Of a DNA stretch of 45,377 nucleotides, positions 17,639-26,508 are shown piece after piece. The stretch comes from Rhodovulum tesquicola. Lineage in GTDB: Bacteria; Pseudomonadota; Alphaproteobacteria; Rhodobacterales; Rhodobacteraceae. A model generated the notes under the pieces. It was not told the origin of the DNA and ran no database searches. It worked only from the letters and a program-made list of their open reading frames with translations. The stretch's first letter is position 1; each line of letters starts with the position of its first letter. The position numbers and the translations under genes were made by a program. The DNA lies in assembly GCF_024128855.1 (NCBI RefSeq), contig NZ_JAMYDV010000021.1, positions 1 to 45,377 of the forward strand, in the 5' to 3' direction.

Positions 17639-19237
17639 ATGATGGAACTTCTCACATCCGCCCAAATGCGCGGCATCGAGGACAGGGCGATCGCCTCCGG
17701 AATGATCGCCAGCCTGGAACTGATGGAGCGCGCCGGTCGCGGCGTGGTCGAGGCGATCTTCGAGGAATGGCCCGAATTGCGGACGGCGCCGCGGCGCGCG
17801 GTGATCCTGTGCGGGCCGGGCAACAATGGCGGCGACGGGTTCGTCGTCGCGCGGGTCCTGAAGGATTGGGGCTGGGAGGTGGAGACGTTCCTTCTCGGCG
17901 ATCCCGGGCGGTTGCCGCCCGATGCGCGCGTCAATTGCGAGCGTTGGTCCGCGATGGGGCCGGTCAGGGATTTCCTGGGGGAGAGTCCGGCCCGCCTGTT
18001 CGGCTCGGGTTCTGCCGGGGACGGGGTCGTGGTCGATGCGCTGTTCGGCACGGGCCTGCGGCGGCCGCTGGACGCGCGGGTCCGCGCCCGGCTGGCCGAG
18101 TTCCGGGAACGCCATCCGTTGTCATCGCTGCGCAGCGTTGCGGTCGACATGCCCAGCGGCATCGACAGCGACAGCGGGCGTTTTCTTGCGGACGAGGATG
18201 GGCTGTCGGCCCCGCATGTCGATCTTTGCGTGACATTCCATCGGCCGCGTGTCGGGCATTTCGTCGGGGAGCCTGCGATCGGGCGGCTGGTCGTGAAGGA
18301 TATCGGGCTCGATGCTCTCGAGGAGAGGACAAGCCGGGTCACGCCGCCTGAGACGCGCAGCGACCGGATCGGTGCCGTGGAACTCGTCTCGGGTTTTCCC
18401 GATGCATTGGGAAAGACCGCCGGCCACAAATACAGCCATGGCCATGCCCTGATCCTGTCAGGACCACCGGGCCGGGGCGGGGCGGCACGGCTGGCCGCGC
18501 GGGGTGCGCTGCGGATCGGGGCGGGGCTGGTGACGCTGGGCTGCCCGCCGGATGCCGTGCCGGAAAATGCCGGGCGGCTGGATGCGGTGATGTTGCGGCC
18601 GGTTGCAGATGGCGAGGCGCTCGCGGCGATTATGAAGGATGGCCGGATCGGCGCGGTCTGTCTGGGGCCGGGACTGGGGACGGGTGCGCGCGAGGTGGAA
18701 CTGGTTGCGGCGGCGCTGGGGGACGCGCAGAGGCGGGCGGTTGTTCTGGATGCCGATGCGCTGACGCTGTTGGCGCGGCAGCCCGAGCTTTTCGCCTTGC
18801 TGCATGCAGGGTGTGTTCTGACCCCGCATGCGGGCGAGTTCGCGCGGCTTTTTCCGGATGTCGCCGGGACGCTGGCGGCGCCCGCCCTCCGGGGCCCGGC
18901 CTTCTCGAAGGTGAGCGCGGCCCGCGAGGCGGCGCTGCGGGCAGGTTGCGTGGTGCTGTTCAAGGGGCCCGACACGGTGATCGCCGACAAGACGGGGCGT
19001 TGTGCGGTGAGCGCGGCGCTGCGCGAGCGGGCAGCGCCCTGGCTGGCCACGGCGGGATCGGGCGATGTGCTGGCGGGTTTCATCGCGGGGCTACTGGCGC
19101 GGGGGGGCGCGCCCTTCGAGGCGGCCTGCACGGGCGCCTGGCTGCATGTGGAGGCTGCGCGCCGCTTCGGGCCCGGGCTGATCGCCGAGGATCTGCCCGA
19201 GGCGCTGCCGGCCGTGTTCCGTGATCTTGGCCTGTGA
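17639..19237 (+). CDS. nnr: Bifunctional NAD(P)H-hydrate epimerase / ADP-dependent NAD(P)H-hydrate dehydratase
   Basis: A 532-residue metabolite-repair enzyme. The N-terminal YjeF_N domain (about 1-215) with GPGNNGGDG epimerises damaged NAD(P)HX. The C-terminal ribokinase-like domain (about 235-525) with LTPHAGEFARLF and GSGDVLAGFIAG dehydrates S-NAD(P)HX using ADP. Both halves look complete. The ATG at 17639 (MMELLTSAQMR) matches the usual family start; a TTG at 17615 is in frame. It is divergent from glnB. Genes for P-II and Nnr are often neighbours, but I see no functional link in sequence. Confidence 0.95.
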   Translation: MMELLTSAQMRGIEDRAIASGMIASLELMERAGRGVVEAIFEEWPELRTAPRRAVILCGPGNNGGDGFVVARVLKDWGWEVETFLLGDPGRLPPDARVNCERWSAMGPVRDFLGESPARLFGSGSAGDGVVVDALFGTGLRRPLDARVRARLAEFRERHPLSSLRSVAVDMPSGIDSDSGRFLADEDGLSAPHVDLCVTFHRPRVGHFVGEPAIGRLVVKDIGLDALEERTSRVTPPETRSDRIGAVELVSGFPDALGKTAGHKYSHGHALILSGPPGRGGAARLAARGALRIGAGLVTLGCPPDAVPENAGRLDAVMLRPVADGEALAAIMKDGRIGAVCLGPGLGTGAREVELVAAALGDAQRRAVVLDADALTLLARQPELFALLHAGCVLTPHAGEFARLFPDVAGTLAAPALRGPAFSKVSAAREAALRAGCVVLFKGPDTVIADKTGRCAVSAALRERAAPWLATAGSGDVLAGFIAGLLARGGAPFEAACTGAWLHVEAARRFGPGLIAEDLPEALPAVFRDLGL

Positions 19238-19274
19238 CGGCGCCCCGTTTCGGCGGTTTCGCCCGTTGTTGGCC

Positions 19275-19302
19275 GGGGATGGGTATTTGGGCCAAGAAGA
19301 AG
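19275..19302. repeat. Candidate dispersed intergenic motif of Rhodobacterales
   Basis: The segment contains GGGTATTTGGGCCAAGAAG. From memory, motifs of the form GAGTATTTxxGCCAAGATGAAG occur many times near gene 3' ends in Rhodobacterales genomes. It is found once here, 37 bases after the nnr stop, so its repetitive nature cannot be shown from the window. Confidence 0.35.
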
Positions 19303-19421
19303 TCGGGGGCGGGCGGGGGTTTCGGCCCGCTTTTTCCGCTCGCATACCGTGCGGCGCTTTGCTAGAAGGACGCGGATTTGAGGGGCGGCCCTTTGCGTCA
19401 CGGGCTGCCCTTGCGCTTTTT

Positions 19422-19506
19422 GCGGGTGTGGCGGAACTGGCAGACGCACCAGATTTAGGTTCTGGCGCCGCGAGGCGTGGGGGTTCAAGTCCCTCCACCC
19501 GCACCA
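19422..19506 (+). tRNA. tRNA-Leu (anticodon TAG)
   Basis: A class II tRNA with perfect acceptor GCGGGTG/CACCCGC, anticodon stem CCAGA/TCTGG with loop TTTAGGT giving UAG (leucine), a long variable arm (CGCCGCGAGGCG), T-arm GGTTCAAGTCC, discriminator A and encoded CCA (19504-19506). It lies 24 bases before trigger factor and is probably co-transcribed with it. Confidence 0.97.
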
Positions 19507-19530
19507 GGATGGGATGAAAAGGACAACGAG

Positions 19531-20862
19531 ATGCAGGTCACCGAGACCCTGAACGACGGCCTGAAACGCGGCTACACGATCACCGTGACCGCCGCCGAGC
19601 TTGACGAGAAGGTCAACGCGAAGCTCGAGGAATTCCGGCCCCAGGTCGAGATCAAGGGCTTTCGCAAGGGCAAGGTGCCGATGCCGCTGCTGAAGAAGCA
19701 GTTCGGTCCGCGCGTCATGGGCGAGGTCATGCAGGAGACGATCGACGGCGCGATGAGCGCGCATTTCGAGCAGACCGGCGACCGCCCCGCGCTGCAGCCC
19801 GATGTCAAGATGACCAACGAGGGCTGGAAGGAGGGCGACGATATCGTGGTCGAGATGACCTACGAGGCGCTGCCCGAGATTCCCGAGCCCGACATGAAGG
19901 CGATCAAGCTGGAAAAGCTGGTGGTCAAGGCCGGCGAGGACGAGATCGGCGAGGCGCTTGGCAAGCTGGCCGAGACCGCGCAGGTTTTCGAGGACCGGCG
20001 CAAGGGGTCCAAGGCGAAGGAGGGCGACCAGGTCGTGATCGACTTCGTCGGCAAGCTGGGCGACGAGCCGTTCGAGGGCGGCGCGGCGGAGGATTACCCG
20101 CTGGTGCTGGGTTCGCAGAGCTTCATCCCCGGTTTCGAGGATCAACTGATCGGTGCCAAGGCGGGTGACGAGGTGACCGTCACCGTGACCTTCCCCGAGA
20201 ATTACGGCGCCGAGAAGCTGAAGGGTCAGGAAGCGACCTTTGACGTCACCGTGAAGGCCGTGAAGGCCCCGAAGGCGGCCGAGATCGACGATGAACTGGC
20301 CAAGCAGTTCGGGGCCGAAAGCCTGGATGCCCTGAAGAGCCAGGTTGCCGAGCGGCTGGAGGCGGAATTCGGCGGCGCGGCGCGTGCGGTGATGAAGCGT
20401 GCGCTGCTGGATGTGCTGGACGAGACGATCAGCTTCGACCTGCCGCCGTCGCTGGTCGAGGCAGAGGCCAAGCAGATCGCGCATCAGCTCTGGCACGAGG
20501 AGCATCCCGAGGTTCAGGGCCATGACCATGCCGAGATCGTCCCGACCGACGAGCATCAGAAGCTGGCCGCGCGGCGCGTGAAGCTGGGTCTTCTGCTGGC
20601 CGAGATCGGGCGCAAGGCCGAGATCAGCATTTCGGACAACGAGATGACGCAGGCTGTGATGGCGCAGGCGCGCCAGTTCCCGGGCCAGGAGCGGCAGTTC
20701 TTCGAGTTCGTGCGCCAGAACCAGGCGCTGCAGCAGCAGATCCGCGCGCCGATCTTCGAGGACAAGGTGGTCGACTACATCTTCGAACTGGCCGATCTGG
20801 CCGAGAAGGAAGTGTCAAAGGCCGACCTCGAGAAGGCGGTCGAGAAACTCGACGAGGAATGA
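19531..20862 (+). CDS. tig: Trigger factor (ribosome-associated chaperone)
   Basis: A 443-residue chaperone and peptidyl-prolyl isomerase that binds nascent chains at the ribosomal exit. The ribosome-docking motif GFRKGK is at 43-48. An FKBP-type domain spans about 155-245 ([15 protein letters not shown] through [15 protein letters not shown]), and a long helical C-terminal chaperone domain follows. The ATG at 19531 has an AAAGGA site 8-13 bases upstream. It follows tRNA-Leu closely and ends at a strong intrinsic terminator. Length and domain order are normal. Confidence 0.97.
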   Translation: MQVTETLNDGLKRGYTITVTAAELDEKVNAKLEEFRPQVEIKGFRKGKVPMPLLKKQFGPRVMGEVMQETIDGAMSAHFEQTGDRPALQPDVKMTNEGWKEGDDIVVEMTYEALPEIPEPDMKAIKLEKLVVKAGEDEIGEALGKLAETAQVFEDRRKGSKAKEGDQVVIDFVGKLGDEPFEGGAAEDYPLVLGSQSFIPGFEDQLIGAKAGDEVTVTVTFPENYGAEKLKGQEATFDVTVKAVKAPKAAEIDDELAKQFGAESLDALKSQVAERLEAEFGGAARAVMKRALLDVLDETISFDLPPSLVEAEAKQIAHQLWHEEHPEVQGHDHAEIVPTDEHQKLAARRVKLGLLLAEIGRKAEISISDNEMTQAVMAQARQFPGQERQFFEFVRQNQALQQQIRAPIFEDKVVDYIFELADLAEKEVSKADLEKAVEKLDEE

Positions 20863-20889
20863 GCGCAATCCCGACGCGCGTAATGGAAA

Positions 20890-20915
20890 GGGTCGCCTGC
20901 GGGCGGCCCTTTTTT
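20890..20915 (+). terminator. Intrinsic terminator of tig
   Basis: GGGTCGCC-TGCG-GGCGGCCC is an 8-bp stem (one G-T pair) followed by six T residues, 27 bases after the tig stop. Confidence 0.9.
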
Positions 20916-20950
20916 CTTGCCGGGTATGGGGCAGGCCATGGGTGGGGATG

Positions 20951-20984
20951 AAAGGAAAAGGGCCGCACCGGTCCGGCGCGGCCC
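20951..20984 (-). terminator. Intrinsic terminator of the rpsF-rpsR-rplI operon
   Basis: On the minus strand GGGCCGC and GCGGCCC enclose a further self-complementary GCCGG-A-CCGGT core, followed by TTTTCCTTT. It lies 39 bases after the rplI stop. The tig and rplI terminators are separate hairpins facing each other. Confidence 0.8.
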
Positions 20985-21022
20985 CTTTCGGAGAGCCTTG
21001 AAAGGATGAAGGCGACCCTTGC

Positions 21023-21643
21023 CTAGCGCGGCTGTTCCTCGCCCGAGCCCTGGGTCTCGGCCACATCGGCGAGGAAATCGTCCTCGGCGGCGGATCCGAT
21101 GTCGTCGAAGAGTTCGGAAATCTCGAACTCTGCGGCGGCCTCTTCCTCGGCGGCTAGTTGCTGGATCGACTTGCCCGATGCCTGAAGCTCGGCTTCTTCG
21201 GCCGAACGGGCGACGTTGACCTGAACGGTCACCTCGACCTCGGGGTGCAACGTCACGGTCACGTCATGCAGGCCCAGATCCTTGATCGGGCCGGTCAGGA
21301 CGACCTGCTTGCGGTCGACGCTGAAGCCATCGGCAGTGGCGGCGTCGGCCACGTCACGGGTGGTCACCGAGCCGTAGAGCGCCCCGGAATCGGAGGCCGA
21401 ACGAATCACGACGAATTGCTGGCCGTCGAGCTTGGCGGCCAGCGCCTCGGCCTCTTTCTTCGTCTCGAGGTTGCGCGCCTCGAGCTGGGCCTTGTCGGCC
21501 TCGAAGCGGGCGATATTGGCCGCGCTGGCGCGCAGCGCCTTGCCCTGGGGCAGCAGGAAGTTGCGGGCGTAGCCGTCCTTGACGTTCACGACCTCGCCCA
21601 TCTGGCCGAGCTTGGCCACGCGTTCCAGAAGGATCACTTGCAT
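21023..21643 (-). CDS. rplI: Ribosomal protein bL9 with acidic C-terminal extension
   Basis: A 206-residue bL9. The N-terminal rRNA-binding domain is canonical ([19 protein letters not shown], then [14 protein letters not shown]), followed by the connecting helix (about 40-75) and the C-terminal domain to about 148. About 55 extra residues follow, rich in Glu, Asp and Ala ([20 protein letters not shown]), so the protein is much longer than the usual 150. Similar acidic tails occur in related genera as far as I recall. It is the last gene of the rpsF operon, 12 bases after rpsR. Confidence 0.97.
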   Translation of the reverse strand: MQVILLERVAKLGQMGEVVNVKDGYARNFLLPQGKALRASAANIARFEADKAQLEARNLETKKEAEALAAKLDGQQFVVIRSASDSGALYGSVTTRDVADAATADGFSVDRKQVVLTGPIKDLGLHDVTVTLHPEVEVTVQVNVARSAEEAELQASGKSIQQLAAEEEAAAEFEISELFDDIGSAAEDDFLADVAETQGSGEEQPR

Positions 21644-21655
21644 GGATCTCGTTCC

Positions 21656-21883
21656 TTATTTCACGGCGTAGGGCAGCAAGGCGAGGAAGCGGGCGCGCTT
21701 GATCGCGCGCGACAGCTCGCGCTGCTTCTTGGCCGAGACGGCGGTGATGCGCGAGGGCACGATCTTGCCCCGCTCGGAGATGTAGCGCTGCAGCAGGCGC
21801 ACGTCCTTGTAGTCGATCTTGGGCGCGTTCTCGCCCGAGAACGGACAGACCTTGCGGCGGCGGAAAAACGGTTTTGCGGCCAT
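21656..21883 (-). CDS. rpsR: Ribosomal protein bS18
   Basis: A 75-residue bS18, which binds the 30S platform next to bS6. The family signature is intact ([53 protein letters not shown] split by position). It lies between rpsF (29 bases) and rplI (12 bases) in the standard operon order. Size and composition are normal. Confidence 0.98.
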   Translation of the reverse strand: MAAKPFFRRRKVCPFSGENAPKIDYKDVRLLQRYISERGKIVPSRITAVSAKKQRELSRAIKRARFLALLPYAVK

Positions 21884-21912
21884 GGGTTAGGTTCCTCCTG
21901 GCAGGCTTTGGA

Positions 21913-22275
21913 TCAGCGACGCTCGCGGCGGTCGCCGCGTTCACCACGCTCTTCGCGCTTCTGCATCTGCGCCGAGGGACCTTCTTCATGGGCCTCGACC
22001 TTGACGGTCAGCACGCGCATCACGTCGTCATGCAGCCGCATCAGGCGTTCCATCTCCTGGACGGCGGGCGCGGGTGCGTCGGTGCGCAGGAAGGCGTAAT
22101 GCCCCTTGCGGTTCTTGTTGATCTTGAAGGCCATCGTCTTGACGCCCCAATACTCGTGCTCGACGATCTTGCCGCCGTTATCCGCGAGAATGGCACCGAA
22201 ATGTTCGATAAGGCCCTCGGCCTGCGTGTTGGACAAGTCCTGACGCGCGATGAACACATGCTCGTAAAGCGGCAT
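21913..22275 (-). CDS. rpsF: Ribosomal protein bS6
   Basis: A 120-residue bS6, partner of bS18 in the 30S subunit. The core (MPLYEHVFIARQDLS, WGVKTMAFKINKNRKGHY, then AFLRTD) is canonical. The C-terminus is a charged Arg/Glu-rich tail (REERGERGDRRERR), common in alphaproteobacterial bS6. The start at 22275 is fixed by homology although the frame is open far upstream. It is the first gene of the operon, with a promoter at 22385-22412 and a leader of about 100 bases where bS6:bS18 autoregulation could act; I did not identify the specific stem. Confidence 0.97.
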   Translation of the reverse strand: MPLYEHVFIARQDLSNTQAEGLIEHFGAILADNGGKIVEHEYWGVKTMAFKINKNRKGHYAFLRTDAPAPAVQEMERLMRLHDDVMRVLTVKVEAHEEGPSAQMQKREERGERGDRRERR

Positions 22276-22384
22276 GCTGTCTCCAGTCCTGTTACGGGTG
22301 CGCTTCAAAGGGCGGGTCCGAAGGTCTTCCGCCTCCCGCCCACGAGAGGCCGCACCGATCACGTTCGTTGCGGAAGACCTGCGC

Positions 22385-22412
22385 CTTATACAGATGGAAC
22401 CGCGCGATGCAA
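22385..22412 (-). promoter_or_regulatory. Sigma-70 promoter of rpsF-rpsR-rplI
   Basis: On the minus strand TTGCAT (22412-22407) and TATAAG (22390-22385) are separated by 16 bases. It lies 110 bases upstream of the rpsF start and is the best promoter match in the gap. Confidence 0.6.
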
Positions 22413-22536
22413 GCCCGCCGCCGCCGATCATGGGCCTGCCGCGGGACCGCCCGCAAATCTGCTCCTGTCCGGCCCATTGCTGCCGTTTTCCCGCGAGAGG
22501 GTCGTGGCATCCGTTGCAAGGGAGCATGCGACCGAC

Positions 22537-23175
22537 ATGAGGGCCGGCCTTGAAAACCGGGAGGAGCGCGTTTCCGCACGCGCGGAGATCGCGTTGCCGG
22601 GGGTGACCGAGACGCGGTGGGGCTATGTGGTCATCGCCGGCGGAGCGGTCTCCCGCAATGCCGGCGCGTTCGAGCGCGCGGCATGGATCGGCGGTCTGGC
22701 ACTTCTGTCGGCGGTCGGCGCGCTTTGGATTGTGCTGCCCTTGCTGGGGTTTTTCGACCTGGGGGCGCTGGTGGCACCGAGCGGTGGGTTGGCCGTGGCG
22801 GGACTGGCGCTGTGCTGGCTGGCCGAGCGCGGATTTCTCGAAGAGGTGCAGGTCGACCTTGAGGCACGATCCTTGCGCTGCACCCTGAGCAATGCGCGCG
22901 GCGGGTTGCGCATCCGGCGGGAGGTGGCCTTCGACGAGGTCGGCTCGGTCTTCGTGCAGCGCGCCGAACGGCCGGGGCAGCCCTCCAAGCTGTTCGTGCG
23001 GGTGGGGACGGGCGACGACCTGATCGAGGTCGCGCGCGGGCGCGAGGCCGTTCTGACGGTTCTTCAGACCCGAATGGCGCGCGATCTTCAGGGATCGAGC
23101 CTGCGAAAGGCGAATCCGGGACGCCGGACGCGGCGTCGCCGCGGCCTTGCCCGGCCCTTGACCCACGCGGCCTGA
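22537..23175 (+). CDS. Membrane protein of unknown function
   Basis: A 212-residue protein with two membrane helices (about 45-75 and 83-100) between a short hydrophilic N-terminus and a soluble C-terminal region. The C-terminal part (VQVDLEARSLRCTLSNARGGLRI) looks like a small beta domain, similar in pattern to PH-like membrane proteins, but that is a guess. The last 25 residues are very basic (GRRTRRRRGLARP). The ATG at 22537 is my choice; an AGGGAG lies 13 bases upstream, and a GTG at 22504 is in frame. It is divergent from the rpsF operon. Confidence 0.6.
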   Translation: MRAGLENREERVSARAEIALPGVTETRWGYVVIAGGAVSRNAGAFERAAWIGGLALLSAVGALWIVLPLLGFFDLGALVAPSGGLAVAGLALCWLAERGFLEEVQVDLEARSLRCTLSNARGGLRIRREVAFDEVGSVFVQRAERPGQPSKLFVRVGTGDDLIEVARGREAVLTVLQTRMARDLQGSSLRKANPGRRTRRRRGLARPLTHAA

Positions 23176-23238
23176 GCGGTCTGGTCTGTCCGCGACGAGG
23201 GAACTAGGCTTGCGGCGACCGAAAATCAGGGGCCGTGC

Positions 23239-24162
23239 ATGCTGCGAGTGTTCTCCGGGCGTCCGATCACCAAGCTGGGCCTGACGCCGCCTGCCCCCTG
23301 CGCGGGGCGATCGGGACTTGCGCTGGTGCTGATCGTCCGGAACGAGGAGCGCCATATCGGCGAATGGGCGAAATTTCATGCACAGGCCGGCGCGGCCCAT
23401 GTCTTTGTCTATGACAACGGCTCGACCGACGCGACGATTTCGCGTCTGGCCGAGGTCCTGGGCGCGCGTCTGACGGTGATCCCCTGGGACCAGAAGCTGT
23501 GGGATGCCGGGACCGGCCGCGAGATCCACAACCAGGTTCTGGCCTATGCCCATGCGCTGCGCAATTTCGGCGGGCGGTTCCGCTGGATGGCCTGCATTGA
23601 TGCCGACGAGTTTCTGGTGCCCCGGCGCGCGGAGAGCCTGGAGGGCGCGCTGGCGCATCTGGGAGATATTCCCAGTGTGTCGCTGCCCTGGCACAACTTC
23701 GGACGGAACGGGCATGCGACGCCGCCCGAAGGTGGGGTTGTGGCGAACTACACGCGCCGCGCGGCCGATCCGCTGAGCGGGGTCCGCGGGGTGACGAATT
23801 TCAAGACGATCGTGGATGCGACCCGGGTGACGGCGCTGAAGGTGCATAGTGTCGAGATCGACGGGCAGGACGTGACCTGGAACGACCGGGGCGAGCGGGC
23901 GAGCCTGAAGGGGCGTTTCGCGCGCGGCTTCTATTCGGCGGATCATCTGCAGTTGAACCACTATTACGCACGCTCCGAGGCGGAGCTGGCGGCCAAGATC
24001 GCGCGGGGATCGAACCAGAGCGTGGCGGCCGCGCGCCACGCCGCGCGGGTGCGGCGCAATGTGGCCAATATCGAGGCCAGCGAGATCGAGGACCGCTGTG
24101 CCATCGACTTCCTGGACCGGCTCCGCGGCGCGAGGTCGCCTGACTTTTCCGCCGACTTGTGA
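23239..24162 (+). CDS. GT92-type (DUF23) glycosyltransferase
   Basis: A 307-residue cytoplasmic glycosyltransferase of the GT-A fold. After a short N-terminus it shows LVLIVRNEERHIGEWAKFH (29-47), YDNGSTDAT (58-66), the metal-binding DADEF (121-125) and the C-terminal QLNHYYARSEAEL pattern with a following K-I-A-R-G, all typical of the GT92/DUF23 group found in Rhodobacterales. No membrane segment is visible. It probably modifies a polysaccharide or glycolipid; donor and acceptor are unknown. It stands alone between a membrane protein and fabD. Confidence 0.85.
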   Translation: MLRVFSGRPITKLGLTPPAPCAGRSGLALVLIVRNEERHIGEWAKFHAQAGAAHVFVYDNGSTDATISRLAEVLGARLTVIPWDQKLWDAGTGREIHNQVLAYAHALRNFGGRFRWMACIDADEFLVPRRAESLEGALAHLGDIPSVSLPWHNFGRNGHATPPEGGVVANYTRRAADPLSGVRGVTNFKTIVDATRVTALKVHSVEIDGQDVTWNDRGERASLKGRFARGFYSADHLQLNHYYARSEAELAAKIARGSNQSVAAARHAARVRRNVANIEASEIEDRCAIDFLDRLRGARSPDFSADL

Positions 24163-24216
24163 AGCCCCCGCTTAGCCGATAGACCACGCCGAAATCGGCG
24201 AGCGAGGGGACAAAAC

Positions 24217-25152
24217 ATGCGCGCATTCGTGTTTCCGGGTCAGGGAGCGCAGACCATCGGGATGGGCAGGGCGCTGGCCGATGCCTATCCTCTCGCGCGC
24301 GAAGTGTTCGAGGAGGTGGACGAGGCGCTGGGCGAGAAGCTCTCGGCGCTGATCTGGGAGGGCGATCAGGACGAATTGACGCTGACCCGGAACGCGCAGC
24401 CGGCGCTGATGGCGACCTCGATGGCGACGATGGCGGCGCTGGGTGCCGAGGGCGTCACGGTCAATGCGGCGGCTTTCGTGGCGGGCCATTCGCTGGGCGA
24501 ATATTCGGCGCTGTGCGCGGCGGGGGCGATCAGCCTGGCCGATACCGCGCGGCTGTTGCGGCTGCGCGGCGAGGCGATGCAGGCGGCGGTTGCGGTGGGC
24601 GAGGGCGCCATGGCGGCGATCCTGGGGCTTGATCTGGAGGCGGTGCAGGCGGTGGCCGCGGCCGCGGCCGAGGGGCAGGTCGTGCAGGCCGCCAATGACA
24701 ACGATCCGGCGCAGGTCGTGATCTCGGGCCACAAGGCGGGCGTAGAGCGGGCGGTCGCGCTGGCGCAGGAGCGGGGTGCCAAGCGGGCGGTGATGCTGCC
24801 CGTATCCGCGCCCTTCCATTGCGCGCTGATGGAGCCTGCGGCCCGGGTCATGGCCGAGCGTCTGGCCGAGGTAACGATCGAGGAGCCGCTGGTGCCGGTG
24901 GTGGCCAATGTGCGCGCCCATGGTGTCAGCGATCCCGACGAGATCCGCGCGCTGCTGATCGAGCAGGTGACGGGCGCGGTGCGCTGGCGGGAATCGGTCG
25001 CGTGGATGGCGGCGCAAGGTGTCACCGAGATCTGGGAGATCGGCGCGGGCAAGGCGCTGTCGGGCATGATCCGCCGGATCGCGCGCGACGTCGCGACGCG
25101 GCAGGTCGGACTGCCCGACGAGGTGACGGCAGCCGTGGACAGCATGAACTGA
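24217..25152 (+). CDS. fabD: Malonyl-CoA:ACP transacylase
   Basis: A 311-residue enzyme that loads malonate onto acyl carrier protein for fatty acid synthesis. The nucleophile S92 lies in GHSLGEY, the oxyanion motif FPGQGAQ opens the protein, the Arg that binds the malonyl carboxylate is in LLRLRGEAM, and the catalytic His is in APFHCALM. All are present. A GCGAGGGGACAA ribosome binding region precedes the ATG. It is 10 bases upstream of fabG, in the standard fab cluster. Confidence 0.97.
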   Translation: MRAFVFPGQGAQTIGMGRALADAYPLAREVFEEVDEALGEKLSALIWEGDQDELTLTRNAQPALMATSMATMAALGAEGVTVNAAAFVAGHSLGEYSALCAAGAISLADTARLLRLRGEAMQAAVAVGEGAMAAILGLDLEAVQAVAAAAAEGQVVQAANDNDPAQVVISGHKAGVERAVALAQERGAKRAVMLPVSAPFHCALMEPAARVMAERLAEVTIEEPLVPVVANVRAHGVSDPDEIRALLIEQVTGAVRWRESVAWMAAQGVTEIWEIGAGKALSGMIRRIARDVATRQVGLPDEVTAAVDSMN

Positions 25153-25162
25153 GGAGGGGGAC

Positions 25163-25900
25163 ATGTTCGATCTGAGCGGAAAATGCGCGCTGGTGACCGG
25201 CGCGTCGGGTGGCATAGGGGCCGAGATCGCGCGGGCGCTGCATGCGCGGGGTGCGGTTGTGGGCCTGTCGGGGACGCGCGAGGCGCCGCTGCGCGAGTTG
25301 GCGGCCGAACTGGGCGAGCGCGCCCATGTGCTGCCCTGCGACCTGTCTGATCCGGAGGCGGTCGAGGCGCTGCCTAAGGCGGCCATCGAGGCGATGGGGG
25401 CGCTGGACATTCTGGTGAACAATGCCGGGATCACGCGCGACACGCTGTTCATGCGGCTGAAGGACGAGGACTGGCAGGCAGTGATCGACGTGAACCTGAC
25501 CGCGGCGATGCGGCTGTGCCGCGGCGCGGTGCGGGGCATGATCAAGGCGCGCTGGGGCCGGATCGTCAACATCACGTCGGTCGTGGGGACCACGGGCAAC
25601 CCGGGACAGGCGAATTACTGTGCGGCCAAGGCCGGGCTGGTGGGCCTGTCGAAATCGCTGGCCCAGGAGGTCGCGGCGCGGGGGATCACGGTGAACTGTG
25701 TCGCGCCGGGCTTCATCGCGACGGCGATGACCGACAAGCTGACCGATGAGCAGAAGGCCGGGATCCTGGGTGCGGTGCCGGTGGGCGCCATGGGCACGCC
25801 CGCCGACATTGCCGCGGCGGTGGTCTATCTGGCCAGTTCCGAGGCCGGTTACGTCACCGGCGCCACGCTGCATGTCAATGGCGGGATGGCCATGGTCTGA
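25163..25900 (+). CDS. fabG: 3-oxoacyl-ACP reductase
   Basis: A 245-residue short-chain dehydrogenase that reduces 3-oxoacyl-ACP with NADPH. The TGASGGIG nucleotide motif is at 12-19, NNAG at 86-89, and the catalytic S139, Y152, K156 with N111 are all in place. The C-terminal GGMAMV ending is typical of FabG. It follows fabD by 10 bases with a GGAGGGGG site, so the two are certainly co-transcribed. acpP follows after a 207-base gap with its own promoter. Confidence 0.97.
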   Translation: MFDLSGKCALVTGASGGIGAEIARALHARGAVVGLSGTREAPLRELAAELGERAHVLPCDLSDPEAVEALPKAAIEAMGALDILVNNAGITRDTLFMRLKDEDWQAVIDVNLTAAMRLCRGAVRGMIKARWGRIVNITSVVGTTGNPGQANYCAAKAGLVGLSKSLAQEVAARGITVNCVAPGFIATAMTDKLTDEQKAGILGAVPVGAMGTPADIAAAVVYLASSEAGYVTGATLHVNGGMAMV

Positions 25901-25952
25901 GGGCGCTTGGACCGGCCCCGGATCCGGGTTTCGGTCTGCGACGGGAAAGCGT

Positions 25953-25980
25953 TTGCCAAGAACATGCGATGTGTTATAGG
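25953..25980 (+). promoter_or_regulatory. Sigma-70 promoter of acpP
   Basis: TTGCCA (25953-25958) and TATAGG (25975-25980) are separated by 16 bases. The start would leave a leader of about 120 bases that contains a TCCCGC-TTT-GCGGGA hairpin at 26023-26037. A separate promoter fits the high expression needed for acyl carrier protein. Confidence 0.6.
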
Positions 25981-26107
25981 CGGCGCGAGTTCGTCGGGGG
26001 GCGTTCCCCGCGCTTGCGAGAGTCCCGCTTTGCGGGATCGGTGGTGGCCCCTCGTGGCCGACAGAACAAAGACGGGCAAATCGCCTGAACAAATGTGAGG
26101 AACAGAC

Positions 26108-26341
26108 ATGAGCGACATCGCGGATCGCGTTAAGAAGATTGTCGTGGAGCACCTGGGTGTCGAAGAGGACAAGGTGATCGAGAGCGCCTCGTTCATCGAC
26201 GATCTGGGCGCGGACTCCCTGGACACGGTCGAACTGGTCATGGCCTTCGAGGAGGAGTTCGGCATCGAGATCCCGGATGATGCTGCCGAAACCATCCAGA
26301 CCTTCGGCGATGCGGTGAAGTTCATCCAGGAAGCCGCCTGA
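26108..26341 (+). CDS. acpP: Acyl carrier protein
   Basis: A 77-residue acidic carrier protein for fatty acid synthesis. The phosphopantetheine attachment Ser is S37 in [10 protein letters not shown]. Helix II and the acidic [14 protein letters not shown] segment are canonical. A GAGGAA ribosome binding site lies 7-12 bases upstream of the ATG. It lies between fabG and fabF, with its own promoter and an intrinsic terminator 25 bases downstream, so it can be expressed as a single-gene transcript. Confidence 0.98.
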   Translation: MSDIADRVKKIVVEHLGVEEDKVIESASFIDDLGADSLDTVELVMAFEEEFGIEIPDDAAETIQTFGDAVKFIQEAA

Positions 26342-26365
26342 GGCTTTCGAGCGAACCTGTTGCGG

Positions 26366-26396
26366 AGCGGCGCCCCCTGGGGCGCCGCTTTCGTTT
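26366..26396 (+). terminator. Intrinsic terminator of acpP
   Basis: AGCGGCGCCCC-CT-GGGGCGCCGCT is an 11-bp perfect stem followed by TTCGTTT, 25 bases after the acpP stop. Confidence 0.85.
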
Positions 26397-26438
26397 CGGG
26401 AGGTCGGGTGCCCGTTCGGCGGCGTTGTTGCGCCCGGC

Positions 26439-26468
26439 TTGCCGAGCGCGGAAAAAACGCGGTATCAG
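26439..26468 (+). promoter_or_regulatory. Possible fabF promoter
   Basis: TTGCCG (26439-26444) and TATCAG (26463-26468) are separated by 18 bases, between the acpP terminator and the fabF start. The match is moderate, but the terminator upstream implies that fabF needs a promoter. Confidence 0.4.
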
Positions 26469-26508
26469 GAGCGCCGGATAGGCCGTGGGCGAGAGCGAGG
26501 AGAGGCGG

